Assembly (NCBI GenBank): GCA_044433365.1
Contig: JAWXTR010000084.1
Location: forward strand, 1 to 14,784
Direction of reading: 5' to 3'
Origin: CAMQVM01 sp044433365
Lineage (GTDB): Bacteria > Bacteroidota > Bacteroidia > Bacteroidales > Rikenellaceae
Length of the DNA stretch: 14,784 bases
This document shows, piece by piece, positions 1-6,654 of this stretch. Under the pieces are notes generated by a model that saw nothing but the letters and a program-made list of their open reading frames with translations, ran no database searches and was not told the origin of the DNA. How positions within the stretch are numbered: position 1 is the stretch's first letter; every line of letters begins with the position of its first letter. The position numbers were made by a program, and so were the translations under genes.

Positions 1-119
1 CCCATGCCCATGCCGCCACCCATGCCGCCGCCCATACCGCCGCCGCCTTGAGCAAATAACGAACCAGTTGTGAATAGTGCTAAAATAGCAATTAACGCAA
101 AAAATCTTGTTGTTTTCAT
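1..119 (-). CDS. Secreted Gly/Met-rich protein, N-terminal part only
   Basis: A reading frame begins with ATG at 119-117 and runs open to the left edge, giving 39 codons. It starts MKTTRFFALIAILALF and continues through TTGSLFAQ, a typical signal peptide: a short basic start, a hydrophobic core, and a probable cleavage site near the Ala-Gln pair. The mature part seen so far consists only of Gly and Met (GGGGMGGGMGGGMGMG). That resembles the C-terminal tail of the barrel protein encoded just upstream at 263-3160. The gene follows that one on the same strand after a 143-nt gap holding a possible -7 promoter element and small hairpins, so it may be transcribed separately. The function is unknown. 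It could be a short low-complexity secreted protein, or a longer protein with a Gly/Met-rich linker directly after its signal peptide. Confidence 0.75.
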   Translation of the reverse strand, partial: MKTTRFFALIAILALFTTGSLFAQGGGGMGGGMGGGMGM

Positions 120-141
120 AAAAAAATGTTTTAAGTTTAGA

Positions 142-163
142 GGAGTTTTATTTCAAAAACTCC
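142..163. repeat. Small hairpin in the leader of the Gly/Met-rich gene
   Basis: GGAGTTTT (142-149) and AAAACTCC (156-163) form an 8-bp stem with a 6-nt loop. It lies about 23 nt before the ATG at 119 and resembles the GGGGAGTTTCTAAAA-type ends of the other palindromic elements here, so it may be a remnant. It would form in the 5' leader of the gene at 1-119. Confidence 0.45.
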
Positions 164-188
164 CATAATATTTAGTTTTATTTATTTG

Positions 189-196
189 CAAATATA
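189..196 (-). promoter_or_regulatory. Possible -7 promoter element for the gene at 1-119
   Basis: On the minus strand this reads TATATTTG, a full match to the Bacteroidota -7 pattern TAnnTTTG. The -33 side is weak: TTTAG at about the right distance instead of TTTG. Transcription would start near 182, giving a leader of about 60 nt. The region is AT-rich, so a chance match is possible. Confidence 0.35.
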
Positions 197-208
197 CAAA
201 ATTTAGTA

Positions 209-252
209 GAGTTCTAAATTATGAATTTTGATAGATTTTAGAAACTCACTTT
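209..252. repeat. Short (44 bp) TA-flanked palindromic element
   Basis: The ends are GAGTTCTAAATT and the near-complement of GATTTTAGAAACTC, with TA at 207-208 and 253-254. It closely resembles the 45-bp element at 12451-12495 in length, ends and middle (both contain AATTTTGA followed by AGATTTTAGAA). It starts 10 bp past the stop codon of the barrel protein gene (263-265). It may act as a weak terminator, or it may simply be a short member of the MITE-like family. Confidence 0.5.
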
Positions 253-262
253 TAAAATATGA

Positions 263-3160
263 CTACATCATGCCACCACGACCGCCCATGCCGCCGCCCA
301 TATCGCCGCCCATGCCGCCACGTTCTCTGCTCATTCCACTACCACGCATATTGGCGTTAGAACCTGAGAATTTACGTAAATCGAATGTAAATTTAATACC
401 GTAGTAACGACCAATAGTGTTGCTAGTAACATTTTCGATATAAGTATCAGTAATATTTCTTACAAAGTTCTCACTTTGGTTAAACATATCGTTTACACCA
501 ATAGAAATCTCACCACGTTGGTTTTTAAATAGTTTCTTACCAATATAAAGATTACTTAATAGGTAGTTTTGCTCAAAATCGTCGGTTATACCTTTATATC
601 GAGAGTAACTAGTATTTCCGTAAAGTGTTATACCTTGCCAGAACACAAATTTATATGAAGCCGATAATTTATGAGTCATATACGAATTTTTTTGCAGCGA
701 TGCACCCTCTAATTCATATTTATAGTCGGTGATATTGTATCCACCATTATACGATAGTGTGAAATCGGCATTTTGACTTATATTACTACCTAGCGAAGCA
801 CCGGCATTATAGGTCGTTGTCATATTTACATTATCAATATTGTTAAATATACTTGGCGACTCGTTGTAGCTTGCACCCAAATTGAAATTTAAGTTACTAT
901 AAAGAGCGTAAAGCGGAGTACCATAAACGATACTTGAAGTTATTCTCCACGAACCATCAAGATTTACAGGCTTAACATACTGACCATAACTCTCTAATGA
1001 ATTGCCGTTAGGAAGAATGTATGTATCGTCGGCATCTAAAAGCATTATTGTAGATTCACCGATATAGTTGTTCGTAAGATTACCACTCAACATTGCCATA
1101 AATGTACGTCCTTTTTCGATATTCGAACGATTGTAAGTAGCTTGGAAAGAGTTGCTATACGAAGGCTCTAACAGACTATTACCAGATGTTACATATTGTG
1201 GATTAGAATCAGAAATTACATCTTGAAGGTCGGTTACCGATGGATTTTGAGTATTAGAGCGAAGCGTTACACGTAGAGAGTTTGTAGGATTAAACGTCTT
1301 ACGCATTACAAACGAATAGGTCAAATTATTGAATGTGTAGTCTAAATCGCTTGGCTCGATAACTGGCACCTCTTGCTGATTTGCAAGTAGCGAACTCTGA
1401 TATGAAAGCGAAGCGTTGATTGTCAGATTATTTGATTTTGAATACATAAAACCCGGTCCTACACTGTGAGTTGTGTAACCACTATTGTATATATTCGAAC
1501 TTGTTGGATCGTAATCAGGGTTAAAAAGATTTGCCTGCTCCTCCCAAACATACACTAAGTAGTCGGCATCCGAGTAGTTATGGCTTATGTTATAGTTTGC
1601 AGTTATCATTGCATTCTCCCAAATAGGCTCACTATACATAACACCAGCTTTAACACTATAACCAGTTGTTCCATCTAAAATATTCTGTTTTGTAAGGGTA
1701 TCTGTAAGAAGTGGATAGGTGATATCTGTAGAGGTTAACTTTACAGTCTCGTTCTTAGAATAACTACCATTTGCATTAACCATAATATTACGACCATTAT
1801 CGCCTAATAGCGCACGATACACAATATTATTTGATACAGAGTAGGCATCCTTTTCACTTGTAGTACTGCTCTCATTAGTACTTAAATCAGAGAAGGTAAT
1901 ACCATCAGCCGACTCTGTATTATTTGCAAATGAGTAGCTCGAAGAGCCATTATTTTGATATGCAAACTCTGGGCGCATCATAATTTGATGACGACTATTT
2001 GGTTTGTATTCTATACGACCGTTAAAACGGTGGTTGTAGTTGTCAGTAGCAGAGTTGCTTATAGCATCATAGTAGCGTTGAGTCTCATCATCGTCGGTTA
2101 TATATTGACGATCGGTCTCTTTGTTGACCTCATTGTCAGATTCGTTGTAGAAATAGCTAGCCTCAATTTTAAGTTTCTCCTCTGCAAAGCTACCACCATA
2201 GTTCAAACCTATACCAGTAGAGGTTGATAATCCTGAGGGAGAGGCTGCAAAACTACCGCTACCGCTAGTTGTACCTCTACCGCCACCGCCATCACCACCA
2301 CGGCGTGAGCTACCTACATCCATCGAGCTAAATCCTTTAATATTCATATTATTGCTCGAAGCAGAGATGCTAAGTCGGTGGTTATCTACAAAATAGTTGT
2401 AGCTCGCACTAATTTGGTATAGATTATCGGTATTGTAGCCAGCAGTAAATTTACCAAACTGACCTCTATTCATACCCTCTTTTGTAACAAAGTTAAGAGC
2501 TTTATAGCTATCTCCATCGTCGAAACCTGTAAACTCTGCATTATCGCTTAGTTTGTTGAAAACCTCAACCTTTGCAATGATATCAGCAGGAATATTTTTT
2601 ACAGCTAGTGCCACATCTTCTCCAAAAAACTCTTTACCATCTAAGAACACCTTTTTAACCTCTTCGCCTTGTGCTTCAACCTCGCCATCGTCGACTGTAA
2701 TACCTGGCATCTTTGCAAGTAGACCCTCAACCACTGCATCAGCAGTAACTTTGTAGGCTTCAGCATTGTAGATTATGGTGTCACCATTTTGTGAAGTACG
2801 AATTGCAGTACCCATTACCGTTACTTCGTCGATTTTCATCGGTTTAACCTTCATTTTTACGTCACCAACATCTACAAGCGATTTGTTTACATTAATGCTC
2901 AAATAGCTGTTGTCGTATCCTAAAAACGAAGCTGAAAGCTCGTACTGTCCATAGCTTAAATTTTTGAAGCTACACACACCATCGGCACCTGTTACACCAA
3001 ATACCGATTTTTTATTACTATCTGTAAGCGTGACATAAGCTCCTGCCACTTCGCTGGCATCTTTACTATCGACTAGTCGAATTTTTATATCACCCACGCT
3101 CTGAGCGAACGATAAAGTTGATATTATTATGGCTATTAATATTAGTGTTATTTTTTTCAT
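263..3160 (-). CDS. Outer-membrane beta-barrel protein with carboxypeptidase-like N-terminal domain (TonB-receptor-like)
   Basis: This 965-aa protein begins with a clear signal peptide (about residues 1-20, ending SFAQ). Residues about 24-105 look like a CarboxypepD_reg-like beta-sandwich: an early V-D-S segment, then GADGVCSFKNLSYGQYEL and a later FLGYD. A plug-like segment follows at about 115-230 (MPGITVDDG, VFLDGKEFF, then a K-V-E-V-F segment). The rest is rich in alternating aromatic and polar residues with many Asn, Ser and Tyr, as in the OMP_b-brl_3 class of barrels. Its length is normal for that class. Two low-complexity pieces stand out: a Gly/Ser/Arg stretch near residues 283-305 and a Gly/Met/Arg tail over the last 28 residues. 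It lies downstream of a Spy/CpxP-like gene and a LytTR two-component pair, which suggests envelope-stress or transport work. The substrate cannot be read from the sequence. There is no SusD-like partner here. Confidence 0.85.
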   Translation of the reverse strand: MKKITLILIAIIISTLSFAQSVGDIKIRLVDSKDASEVAGAYVTLTDSNKKSVFGVTGADGVCSFKNLSYGQYELSASFLGYDNSYLSINVNKSLVDVGDVKMKVKPMKIDEVTVMGTAIRTSQNGDTIIYNAEAYKVTADAVVEGLLAKMPGITVDDGEVEAQGEEVKKVFLDGKEFFGEDVALAVKNIPADIIAKVEVFNKLSDNAEFTGFDDGDSYKALNFVTKEGMNRGQFGKFTAGYNTDNLYQISASYNYFVDNHRLSISASSNNMNIKGFSSMDVGSSRRGGDGGGGRGTTSGSGSFAASPSGLSTSTGIGLNYGGSFAEEKLKIEASYFYNESDNEVNKETDRQYITDDDETQRYYDAISNSATDNYNHRFNGRIEYKPNSRHQIMMRPEFAYQNNGSSSYSFANNTESADGITFSDLSTNESSTTSEKDAYSVSNNIVYRALLGDNGRNIMVNANGSYSKNETVKLTSTDITYPLLTDTLTKQNILDGTTGYSVKAGVMYSEPIWENAMITANYNISHNYSDADYLVYVWEEQANLFNPDYDPTSSNIYNSGYTTHSVGPGFMYSKSNNLTINASLSYQSSLLANQQEVPVIEPSDLDYTFNNLTYSFVMRKTFNPTNSLRVTLRSNTQNPSVTDLQDVISDSNPQYVTSGNSLLEPSYSNSFQATYNRSNIEKGRTFMAMLSGNLTNNYIGESTIMLLDADDTYILPNGNSLESYGQYVKPVNLDGSWRITSSIVYGTPLYALYSNLNFNLGASYNESPSIFNNIDNVNMTTTYNAGASLGSNISQNADFTLSYNGGYNITDYKYELEGASLQKNSYMTHKLSASYKFVFWQGITLYGNTSYSRYKGITDDFEQNYLLSNLYIGKKLFKNQRGEISIGVNDMFNQSENFVRNITDTYIENVTSNTIGRYYGIKFTFDLRKFSGSNANMRGSGMSRERGGMGGDMGGGMGGRGGMM

Positions 3161-3195
3161 TATTTTTCTTTTTTTAGGGGGAGGTAAATAAACTA

Positions 3196-3319
3196 AGGGG
3201 AGTTCAAAATTTTGATTTTTGATATTCGATTTCTGATTTTGGAATAGGTGTAGTGGCTCCTACTACCATATTCATAAAAACAATAAGGAGAATAAACAAA
3301 AAAGAGAAAATTTCACTCT
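3196..3319. repeat. TA-flanked palindromic element (124 bp)
   Basis: The left end reads AGGGGAGTTCAAAATTTTG and the right end is its rough complement, AAAATTTCACTCT. The flanks are TA at 3194-3195 and 3320-3321. The arms meet at a core GTAGTGGCTCCTACTAC (about 3251-3267). The core resembles those of the elements at 6642-6806 (GTAGCGGTACCTAC) and 7567-7582 (minus strand TATAGTGGCTCCTA). It lies 35 bp before the start codon of the barrel gene, so any transcript from further upstream would carry it as a long hairpin in the leader. Confidence 0.55.
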
Positions 3320-3364
3320 TATAATCGCAACTTGCTATTTTTATAACATAAAAGTAGTCAATTC

Positions 3365-3381
3365 TTATACAAGTTGTATAA
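3365..3381. promoter_or_regulatory. 17-bp perfect palindrome, possible operator
   Basis: TTATACAA, a central G and TTGTATAA form a perfect two-fold site about 205 bp upstream of the barrel gene. The loop is a single base, so a dimeric DNA-binding protein is a more natural reading than an RNA hairpin. The partner is unknown, and in AT-rich DNA a chance origin is possible. Confidence 0.35.
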
Positions 3382-3501
3382 TATTAACACTCAATTGCTA
3401 AAAATTGATTGCGAAGTGTTATTTTAGGTAATCATTTTCAAAATCTATGAACTCTACTGCTGGGGATAAAAACAGATTTTGGATTATTACATACAATCAC
3501 A

Positions 3502-3544
3502 AAAAAATTGAAGAGTCGTTAGGAGGAAAAACTAACGACTCTTC
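3502..3544 (-). terminator. Intrinsic terminator after the Spy-like gene
   Basis: On the minus strand GAAGAGTCGTTAG pairs perfectly with CTAACGACTCTTC (13-bp stem, 9-nt loop, 3510-3544), followed by AATTTTTTT. Stem strength and the T run make this a standard rho-independent terminator. It lies 110 nt past the stop codon at 3654, separating the Spy-like gene from the barrel gene. Confidence 0.85.
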
Positions 3545-3550
3545 TGGAAA

Positions 3551-3605
3551 ACCAAACCGAACTAAACTAAACTAAACTAAACTAAACTAAACTAAACTAA
3601 ACTTA
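3551..3605. repeat. Pentanucleotide tandem repeat ACTAA
   Basis: Eight perfect ACTAA units fill 3561-3600, with degenerate units on both sides (ACCAA, ACCGA before; ACTTA after). On the coding strand the unit is TTAGT. The array is in the 3' UTR of the Spy-like gene, between its stop codon and its terminator. A pure 5-bp array of this length is likely to vary in copy number by slippage. Confidence 0.9.
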
Positions 3606-3653
3606 TATTATGGTTTTGGTATCTAAATTATATCCTAAAAGTTTTAAAATCTA

Positions 3654-4277
3654 TTATTCCGCAGCTTCTGCACCTTGTGGAGCATTGTCGCCTTGTGGTC
3701 TACCACCACGACCTCTACCACCTTCTGGTCTTTCGCCCTCTGGTCTTTCACCTTGACCGCCTTCAGGTCTCATACCCTCTGGTCTTTCACCTTGCTGACC
3801 ACCATGAGGTCTCATTCCTTGCTGTCTACCTCCTTGTTGACCACCGTGAGGACCCACTCCTTGCTTTCCGCCCTGTGGTCCACCATGAGGTCTCATTCCT
3901 TGACCTCTGCCACCTTGACCGCCCTCTTGTTTCATAAGAAGCATTTTAGCAATTTGATCTTCATTTAAAAGAGCCATTACAGATTTTATTCTTTCAATCT
4001 CTTTAGCCTCTCTTGCCTCTCTCATCTCTTTCATCGAGCTTTTAGCCTCTTCTCTATATTTCTTATTTATTTCAAGAAGCTCTTTTGCTTGCGACTCTGA
4101 TAGACCAAGTTTTTCAGCAAATTTCTCATTTCTTTTTGCCTCCATCTCTTCTCTCATCTGCTCACGATTTTCACCTTGACCATCTTTAGGAGCTTTTGGA
4201 GAATTTGCATTTTGTGCTGATATAGAACCTATTGTTGTAGCTGTTAAAACTACTAACATTAAAAATACTTTTTTCAT
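3654..4277 (-). CDS. Spy/CpxP-like periplasmic protein with Gly/Gln/His-rich tail
   Basis: This is a 207-aa exported protein. I start it at the ATG at 4277, because MKKVFLMLVVLTATTIG begins a clean signal peptide ending near SISAQ. The frame is open 22 codons further upstream, but those residues would put a polar leader before the signal peptide. Residues about 35-115 are highly charged and helical and contain two LTxxQ-like motifs, LSESQ and LNEDQ, the mark of the Spy/CpxP family of periplasmic stress chaperones. The last 85 or so residues are repeats of Gly, Gln, Arg, Pro, Glu and His (MRPHGG appears three times). The gene follows the response regulator after 244 nt and ends in its own terminator. 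A role in envelope stress or metal handling fits both the family and the context. The tail is unusual, and its function is not evident. Confidence 0.8.
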   Translation of the reverse strand: MKKVFLMLVVLTATTIGSISAQNANSPKAPKDGQGENREQMREEMEAKRNEKFAEKLGLSESQAKELLEINKKYREEAKSSMKEMREAREAKEIERIKSVMALLNEDQIAKMLLMKQEGGQGGRGQGMRPHGGPQGGKQGVGPHGGQQGGRQQGMRPHGGQQGERPEGMRPEGGQGERPEGERPEGGRGRGGRPQGDNAPQGAEAAE

Positions 4278-4431
4278 AATAATTCTTTTTGACATTAAAC
4301 AGTTGTTTTGCAACTTTTCAAGCCATTTTGTTAGCACCACCATTAATTGATATTTCTATCAGCACCCTCTTTGCTTACAAGCCCAACGATATTTGGACAT
4401 TGCTTAAATTATGTTGCTTTTATTTCTATTG

Positions 4432-4439
4432 CAAAGTAA
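4432..4439 (-). promoter_or_regulatory. Possible -7 element for the Spy-like gene
   Basis: On the minus strand this reads TTACTTTG, seven of eight positions of TAnnTTTG. No good -33 element is present, as would suit an activated promoter. A direct repeat that could bind an activator lies just upstream at 4475-4503. The predicted leader is about 150 nt. Confidence 0.3.
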
Positions 4440-4474
4440 CATCATTAATCTTTATGTTGTATAAAAAATTTGTC

Positions 4475-4503
4475 GAATTGCTAATTTCTATCGGTGAATT
4501 GCT
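4475..4503. promoter_or_regulatory. Direct repeat with 21-bp period, possible response-regulator site
   Basis: GAATTGCT occurs at 4475-4482 and again at 4496-4503, exactly 21 bp (two helical turns) apart. LytTR-type regulators are known to bind direct repeats with about this spacing. The site lies between the LytTR gene and the Spy-like gene, about 36 bp upstream of the possible -7 element. The half-site does not obviously match a published LytTR consensus, so the assignment rests on spacing and position. Confidence 0.35.
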
Positions 4504-4521
4504 GATATTACCCCAAATTTT

Positions 4522-5262
4522 CTATTTTTCTCCTTTTAACCAACGTTTGAAATTAGTAACTTTGGTTCTACTAATAACCACCATCTCTGGAGTTGGAACG
4601 TGAAGATTGACCACTGCCCTACTACCCTCATAACTCTCTAAATCTTTGATTGCGCTACGAGCCACAATAAATTGTCGATTTGCCCTTACAAAATCATCTC
4701 CTATAAGCTGCTCTTCTATCTTCTCTAAAGTCATATTTGTAAGATACGATTTGCCATTATGGTTAAAAGCCTTTACTTTTGATGATTCTTTATAGAAAAA
4801 TGCTACATCCGAAATATTTAGCGGCACTGTGCGCCAACTATCAAGTACTAGAATTGTTTCGACCGACCTCTTATCACTTATCATAGCATTTCCATACTGT
4901 GCTACAACCTTTAATTTAGAAAAAATTCGCTCTATATCTCTATTTGATATAGGTTTTAGGATATAGTCAATACAATTTACCTCAAACGACTTTAGCGCAT
5001 ACTCATCGTAAGCGGTGGTAAATATTATCGGAACTGCAACCTCAACATGTTTAAAAATCGAAAAGGCATAACCATCCGAAAGGTGAATATCCATAAACAC
5101 CAACTCTACATCATTGCTACGCTCCGAACCGAAAAACTCAATACTCTCTTCGACACTGTCGATTGTCTCTACAATCTCAATATCGACCGTATTATTGCTC
5201 ATAAGCAGTGCTTTTAGCTGTTCTAAAGCTGCTATTTCGTCCTCAATTATTACAACTTTCAT
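4522..5262 (-). CDS. LytTR-family response regulator
   Basis: This 246-aa protein has two domains. The receiver (about residues 1-120) shows the acidic pair E7-D8, the phosphorylation site D58 in MDIHLSD, the conserved Thr in FTTAYDEYA and the Lys in YILKPI. The C-terminal LytTR DNA-binding domain (about 145-246) contains RANRQFIV and ends in a basic stretch, NFKRWLKGEK. It would accept phosphate from the histidine kinase encoded immediately upstream and regulate transcription. Such pairs are usually packed closely, but here a 163-bp palindromic element separates them (5298-5460). The next gene downstream, the Spy-like gene, is the most obvious target, since a 21-bp-period direct repeat lies in front of it. 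The family assignment is firm; the target is inference. Confidence 0.93.
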   Translation of the reverse strand: MKVVIIEDEIAALEQLKALLMSNNTVDIEIVETIDSVEESIEFFGSERSNDVELVFMDIHLSDGYAFSIFKHVEVAVPIIFTTAYDEYALKSFEVNCIDYILKPISNRDIERIFSKLKVVAQYGNAMISDKRSVETILVLDSWRTVPLNISDVAFFYKESSKVKAFNHNGKSYLTNMTLEKIEEQLIGDDFVRANRQFIVARSAIKDLESYEGSRAVVNLHVPTPEMVVISRTKVTNFKRWLKGEK

Positions 5263-5297
5263 AAAAATGAATTATAAAAAGGGGTTGAGAGATTATA

Positions 5298-5460
5298 AGT
5301 AGGGTAAAATAATTATTGGTGTATTTTTAAAAGTGCTATTGGAGATGAGATTTTTTGCTATTGAATCGAAAATATAGTGGTTCTATATTGAGATTTAATA
5401 GTGAAAAATATCGCTCCAAGAGTGCTATTAAGAATATGGCAATAATTGTTTTACACTACT
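5298..5460. mobile_element. MITE-like palindromic element B1 at the 3' end of the histidine kinase gene
   Basis: The 163-bp element is an imperfect palindrome over its whole length. On the minus strand its left arm starts AGTAGTGTAAAACAATTATTG; the right arm, read as its complement, starts AGTAGGGTAAAATAATTATTG. The arms meet near TATAGTGGTTCTATA. TA flanks both ends (5296-5297 and 5461-5462), as expected for IS630/mariner-type TA target duplication. No transposase is encoded. Bases 5365-5463 recur exactly, inverted, at 14686-14784. The last codons of the histidine kinase, after Leu, lie inside this element. Confidence 0.7.
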
Positions 5461-6537
5461 TAAGTTCCCTAAATTATTAATTAAAGGTAAACGAACCTTA
5501 AAAGTTGTTGCATTAGTAGTAATTTCAATACCTCTACCAATCAACAGTTCATACTGTTTATTTAGATTCTTTAAACCAATACCATTACTCTCAACTGCAT
5601 CAAATTTTGGCACTATATTATTTTCAACCACTATCATTCCCTCTTTTGTTGTGTATAGTTTTACTGTAATTGGCACATTGACCCCTATTTTATTATGTTT
5701 TACCACATTCTCAATCAATGTTAACAGTGAAAGAGGTGGAATTTGATAATCTAAATAGGCTACATCTATATCAATTTCAACAAATATCTTTCCCTCAAAT
5801 CTCTTTCCGATTATATGGAGGTAAGAGTCGGTAATCTCCATCTCCTCTGAAAGAGAGTGGAGACGACTTTGGCTTAATTTAAGTGTTTTTCTGAAAATTG
5901 CAGTTAAATTATCGAGAAATTCGACCGCTGTCTCACTCTCACCTTTCAATATAATATAACGCAACGAACCGAGTGAATTAAAGAAAAAATGGGGATTTAT
6001 CTGCTGCAAAAGAGCATTATGCTGGCTCTTTATACTCTCCATTTGAAGTTGTTGATTGTCACGCTCTATCTCTTGATTACGATATAAAAGACGCTGTATA
6101 TAAACAAATAAAAGATTTAGAATTAACACCAAAAGATGGTGAAAAGAGGTGGGATTAAACCCTCTAGGCATCTCCATTAATCTAAATTCACGTGGATGAT
6201 GCGGCATCTGATCTCTCATAAGTATCATATCACGAACATCAGGAAATAGTCGAGTTAATAGATAAGTTACAACCAACAGCCCTACAGATAGACCAATAAT
6301 CATCACCATACGTCTATTTTTCTCCTGCATCAATCTGAATATCAACGTATAGATAAAATAGCAAAGCATCGAGACAAAGAAGTGCCATACAATTGAAAAT
6401 ACTAACGGAACCACAACCCTATATTCTATGGTTCTATCCACCTCTATTATCCGCTCAATCGACGAATAATTGATAAATATTGCAACTATCACCGCAAATA
6501 ATATTCCTGTGATACTCTCGTTTTTTATTATTTTCAT
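5428..6537 (-). CDS. LytS/YehU-type membrane sensor histidine kinase, C-terminus altered by an element
   Basis: This 369-aa protein has four predicted membrane segments (about residues 10-26, 41-69, 77-98 and 132-152), with a short Met/His/Pro-containing loop at about 100-130 that could sense a signal. The His_kinase domain follows, with the phospho-acceptor His183 in QQINPHFFFNSL. The ATPase region has the N-box ENVVKHNK and the glycine motif NGIGLKNLNKQYEL. It should phosphorylate the LytTR regulator encoded next. The C-terminus is odd. Family members usually stop soon after the last strand (here VRLPLI). This one continues for 16 residues, and the final ones (SSVKQLLPYS) are encoded by the palindromic element at 5298-5460. 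Removing the element and one TA restores a TAA stop directly after LGNL. The protein is probably functional, since the catalytic core is intact. Confidence 0.92.
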   Translation of the reverse strand: MKIIKNESITGILFAVIVAIFINYSSIERIIEVDRTIEYRVVVPLVFSIVWHFFVSMLCYFIYTLIFRLMQEKNRRMVMIIGLSVGLLVVTYLLTRLFPDVRDMILMRDQMPHHPREFRLMEMPRGFNPTSFHHLLVLILNLLFVYIQRLLYRNQEIERDNQQLQMESIKSQHNALLQQINPHFFFNSLGSLRYIILKGESETAVEFLDNLTAIFRKTLKLSQSRLHSLSEEMEITDSYLHIIGKRFEGKIFVEIDIDVAYLDYQIPPLSLLTLIENVVKHNKIGVNVPITVKLYTTKEGMIVVENNIVPKFDAVESNGIGLKNLNKQYELLIGRGIEITTNATTFKVRLPLINNLGNLSSVKQLLPYS

Positions 6538-6553
6538 TATTATAAACCTTTTT

Positions 6554-6587
6554 GGGGAGTTTCTAAAAACAACTTTTAGAAACTCCC
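6554..6587. repeat. Perfect 14-bp-stem hairpin upstream of the histidine kinase
   Basis: GGGAGTTTCTAAAA (6555-6568) and TTTTAGAAACTCCC (6574-6587) flank the loop ACAAC. It lies 17-50 nt before the start codon at 6537, so it would form in the mRNA leader if transcription enters from upstream. The stem matches the end sequence of the palindromic elements nearby, so it is probably a minimal relative. It could slow transcription or hinder ribosome access. Confidence 0.7.
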
Positions 6588-6628
6588 TATAGTTAATGTA
6601 AACAAAGGCTTGAAATTTTGAGCTATTT

Positions 6629-6654
6629 TAGAAATCCCCTAAAGGGGAGTTCTA
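6629..6654. repeat. Hairpin abutting element A1
   Basis: TAGAAATCCCC and GGGGAGTTCTA are near-complementary around a TAAA loop. The right half is also the left end of the 165-bp element at 6642-6806. This places two related end sequences back to back and suggests insertion of one element beside or inside another. Confidence 0.5.

Larger units (their letters stand above)
3161..3653. other. 493-bp intergenic region upstream of the barrel gene
   Basis: No coding frame is credible here. In order along the plus strand it holds a TA-flanked palindromic element (3196-3319), a 17-bp palindrome that could be an operator (3365-3381), a looser inverted repeat beginning TAACACT and ending AGTGTTA (about 3384-3422), a strong minus-strand terminator (3502-3544) and a pentamer tandem repeat (3551-3605). 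I found no full -7/-33 promoter for the barrel gene. Confidence 0.7.

Noticed and set aside
1955..2227. Plus-strand 90-codon frame inside the barrel gene
   Set aside because: Hydrophobic translation is expected opposite Asn/Thr/Tyr-rich coding sequence. There is no promoter or family resemblance.
3675..3968. Plus-strand open frames opposite the Spy-like gene tail
   Set aside because: They are the complement of Gly/Pro-rich repeats. Their Ser/Thr/Trp/Leu-repeat translation is an artefact of composition.
4278..4343. 22-codon N-terminal extension of the Spy-like gene
   Set aside because: It would place polar and basic residues before a complete signal peptide. The ATG at 4277 gives a standard secreted-protein start.
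4522..6537. Intact kinase-regulator operon with normal spacing
   Set aside because: The 165-bp gap is almost entirely a palindromic element, so normal close spacing has been lost, even if the two still work together.
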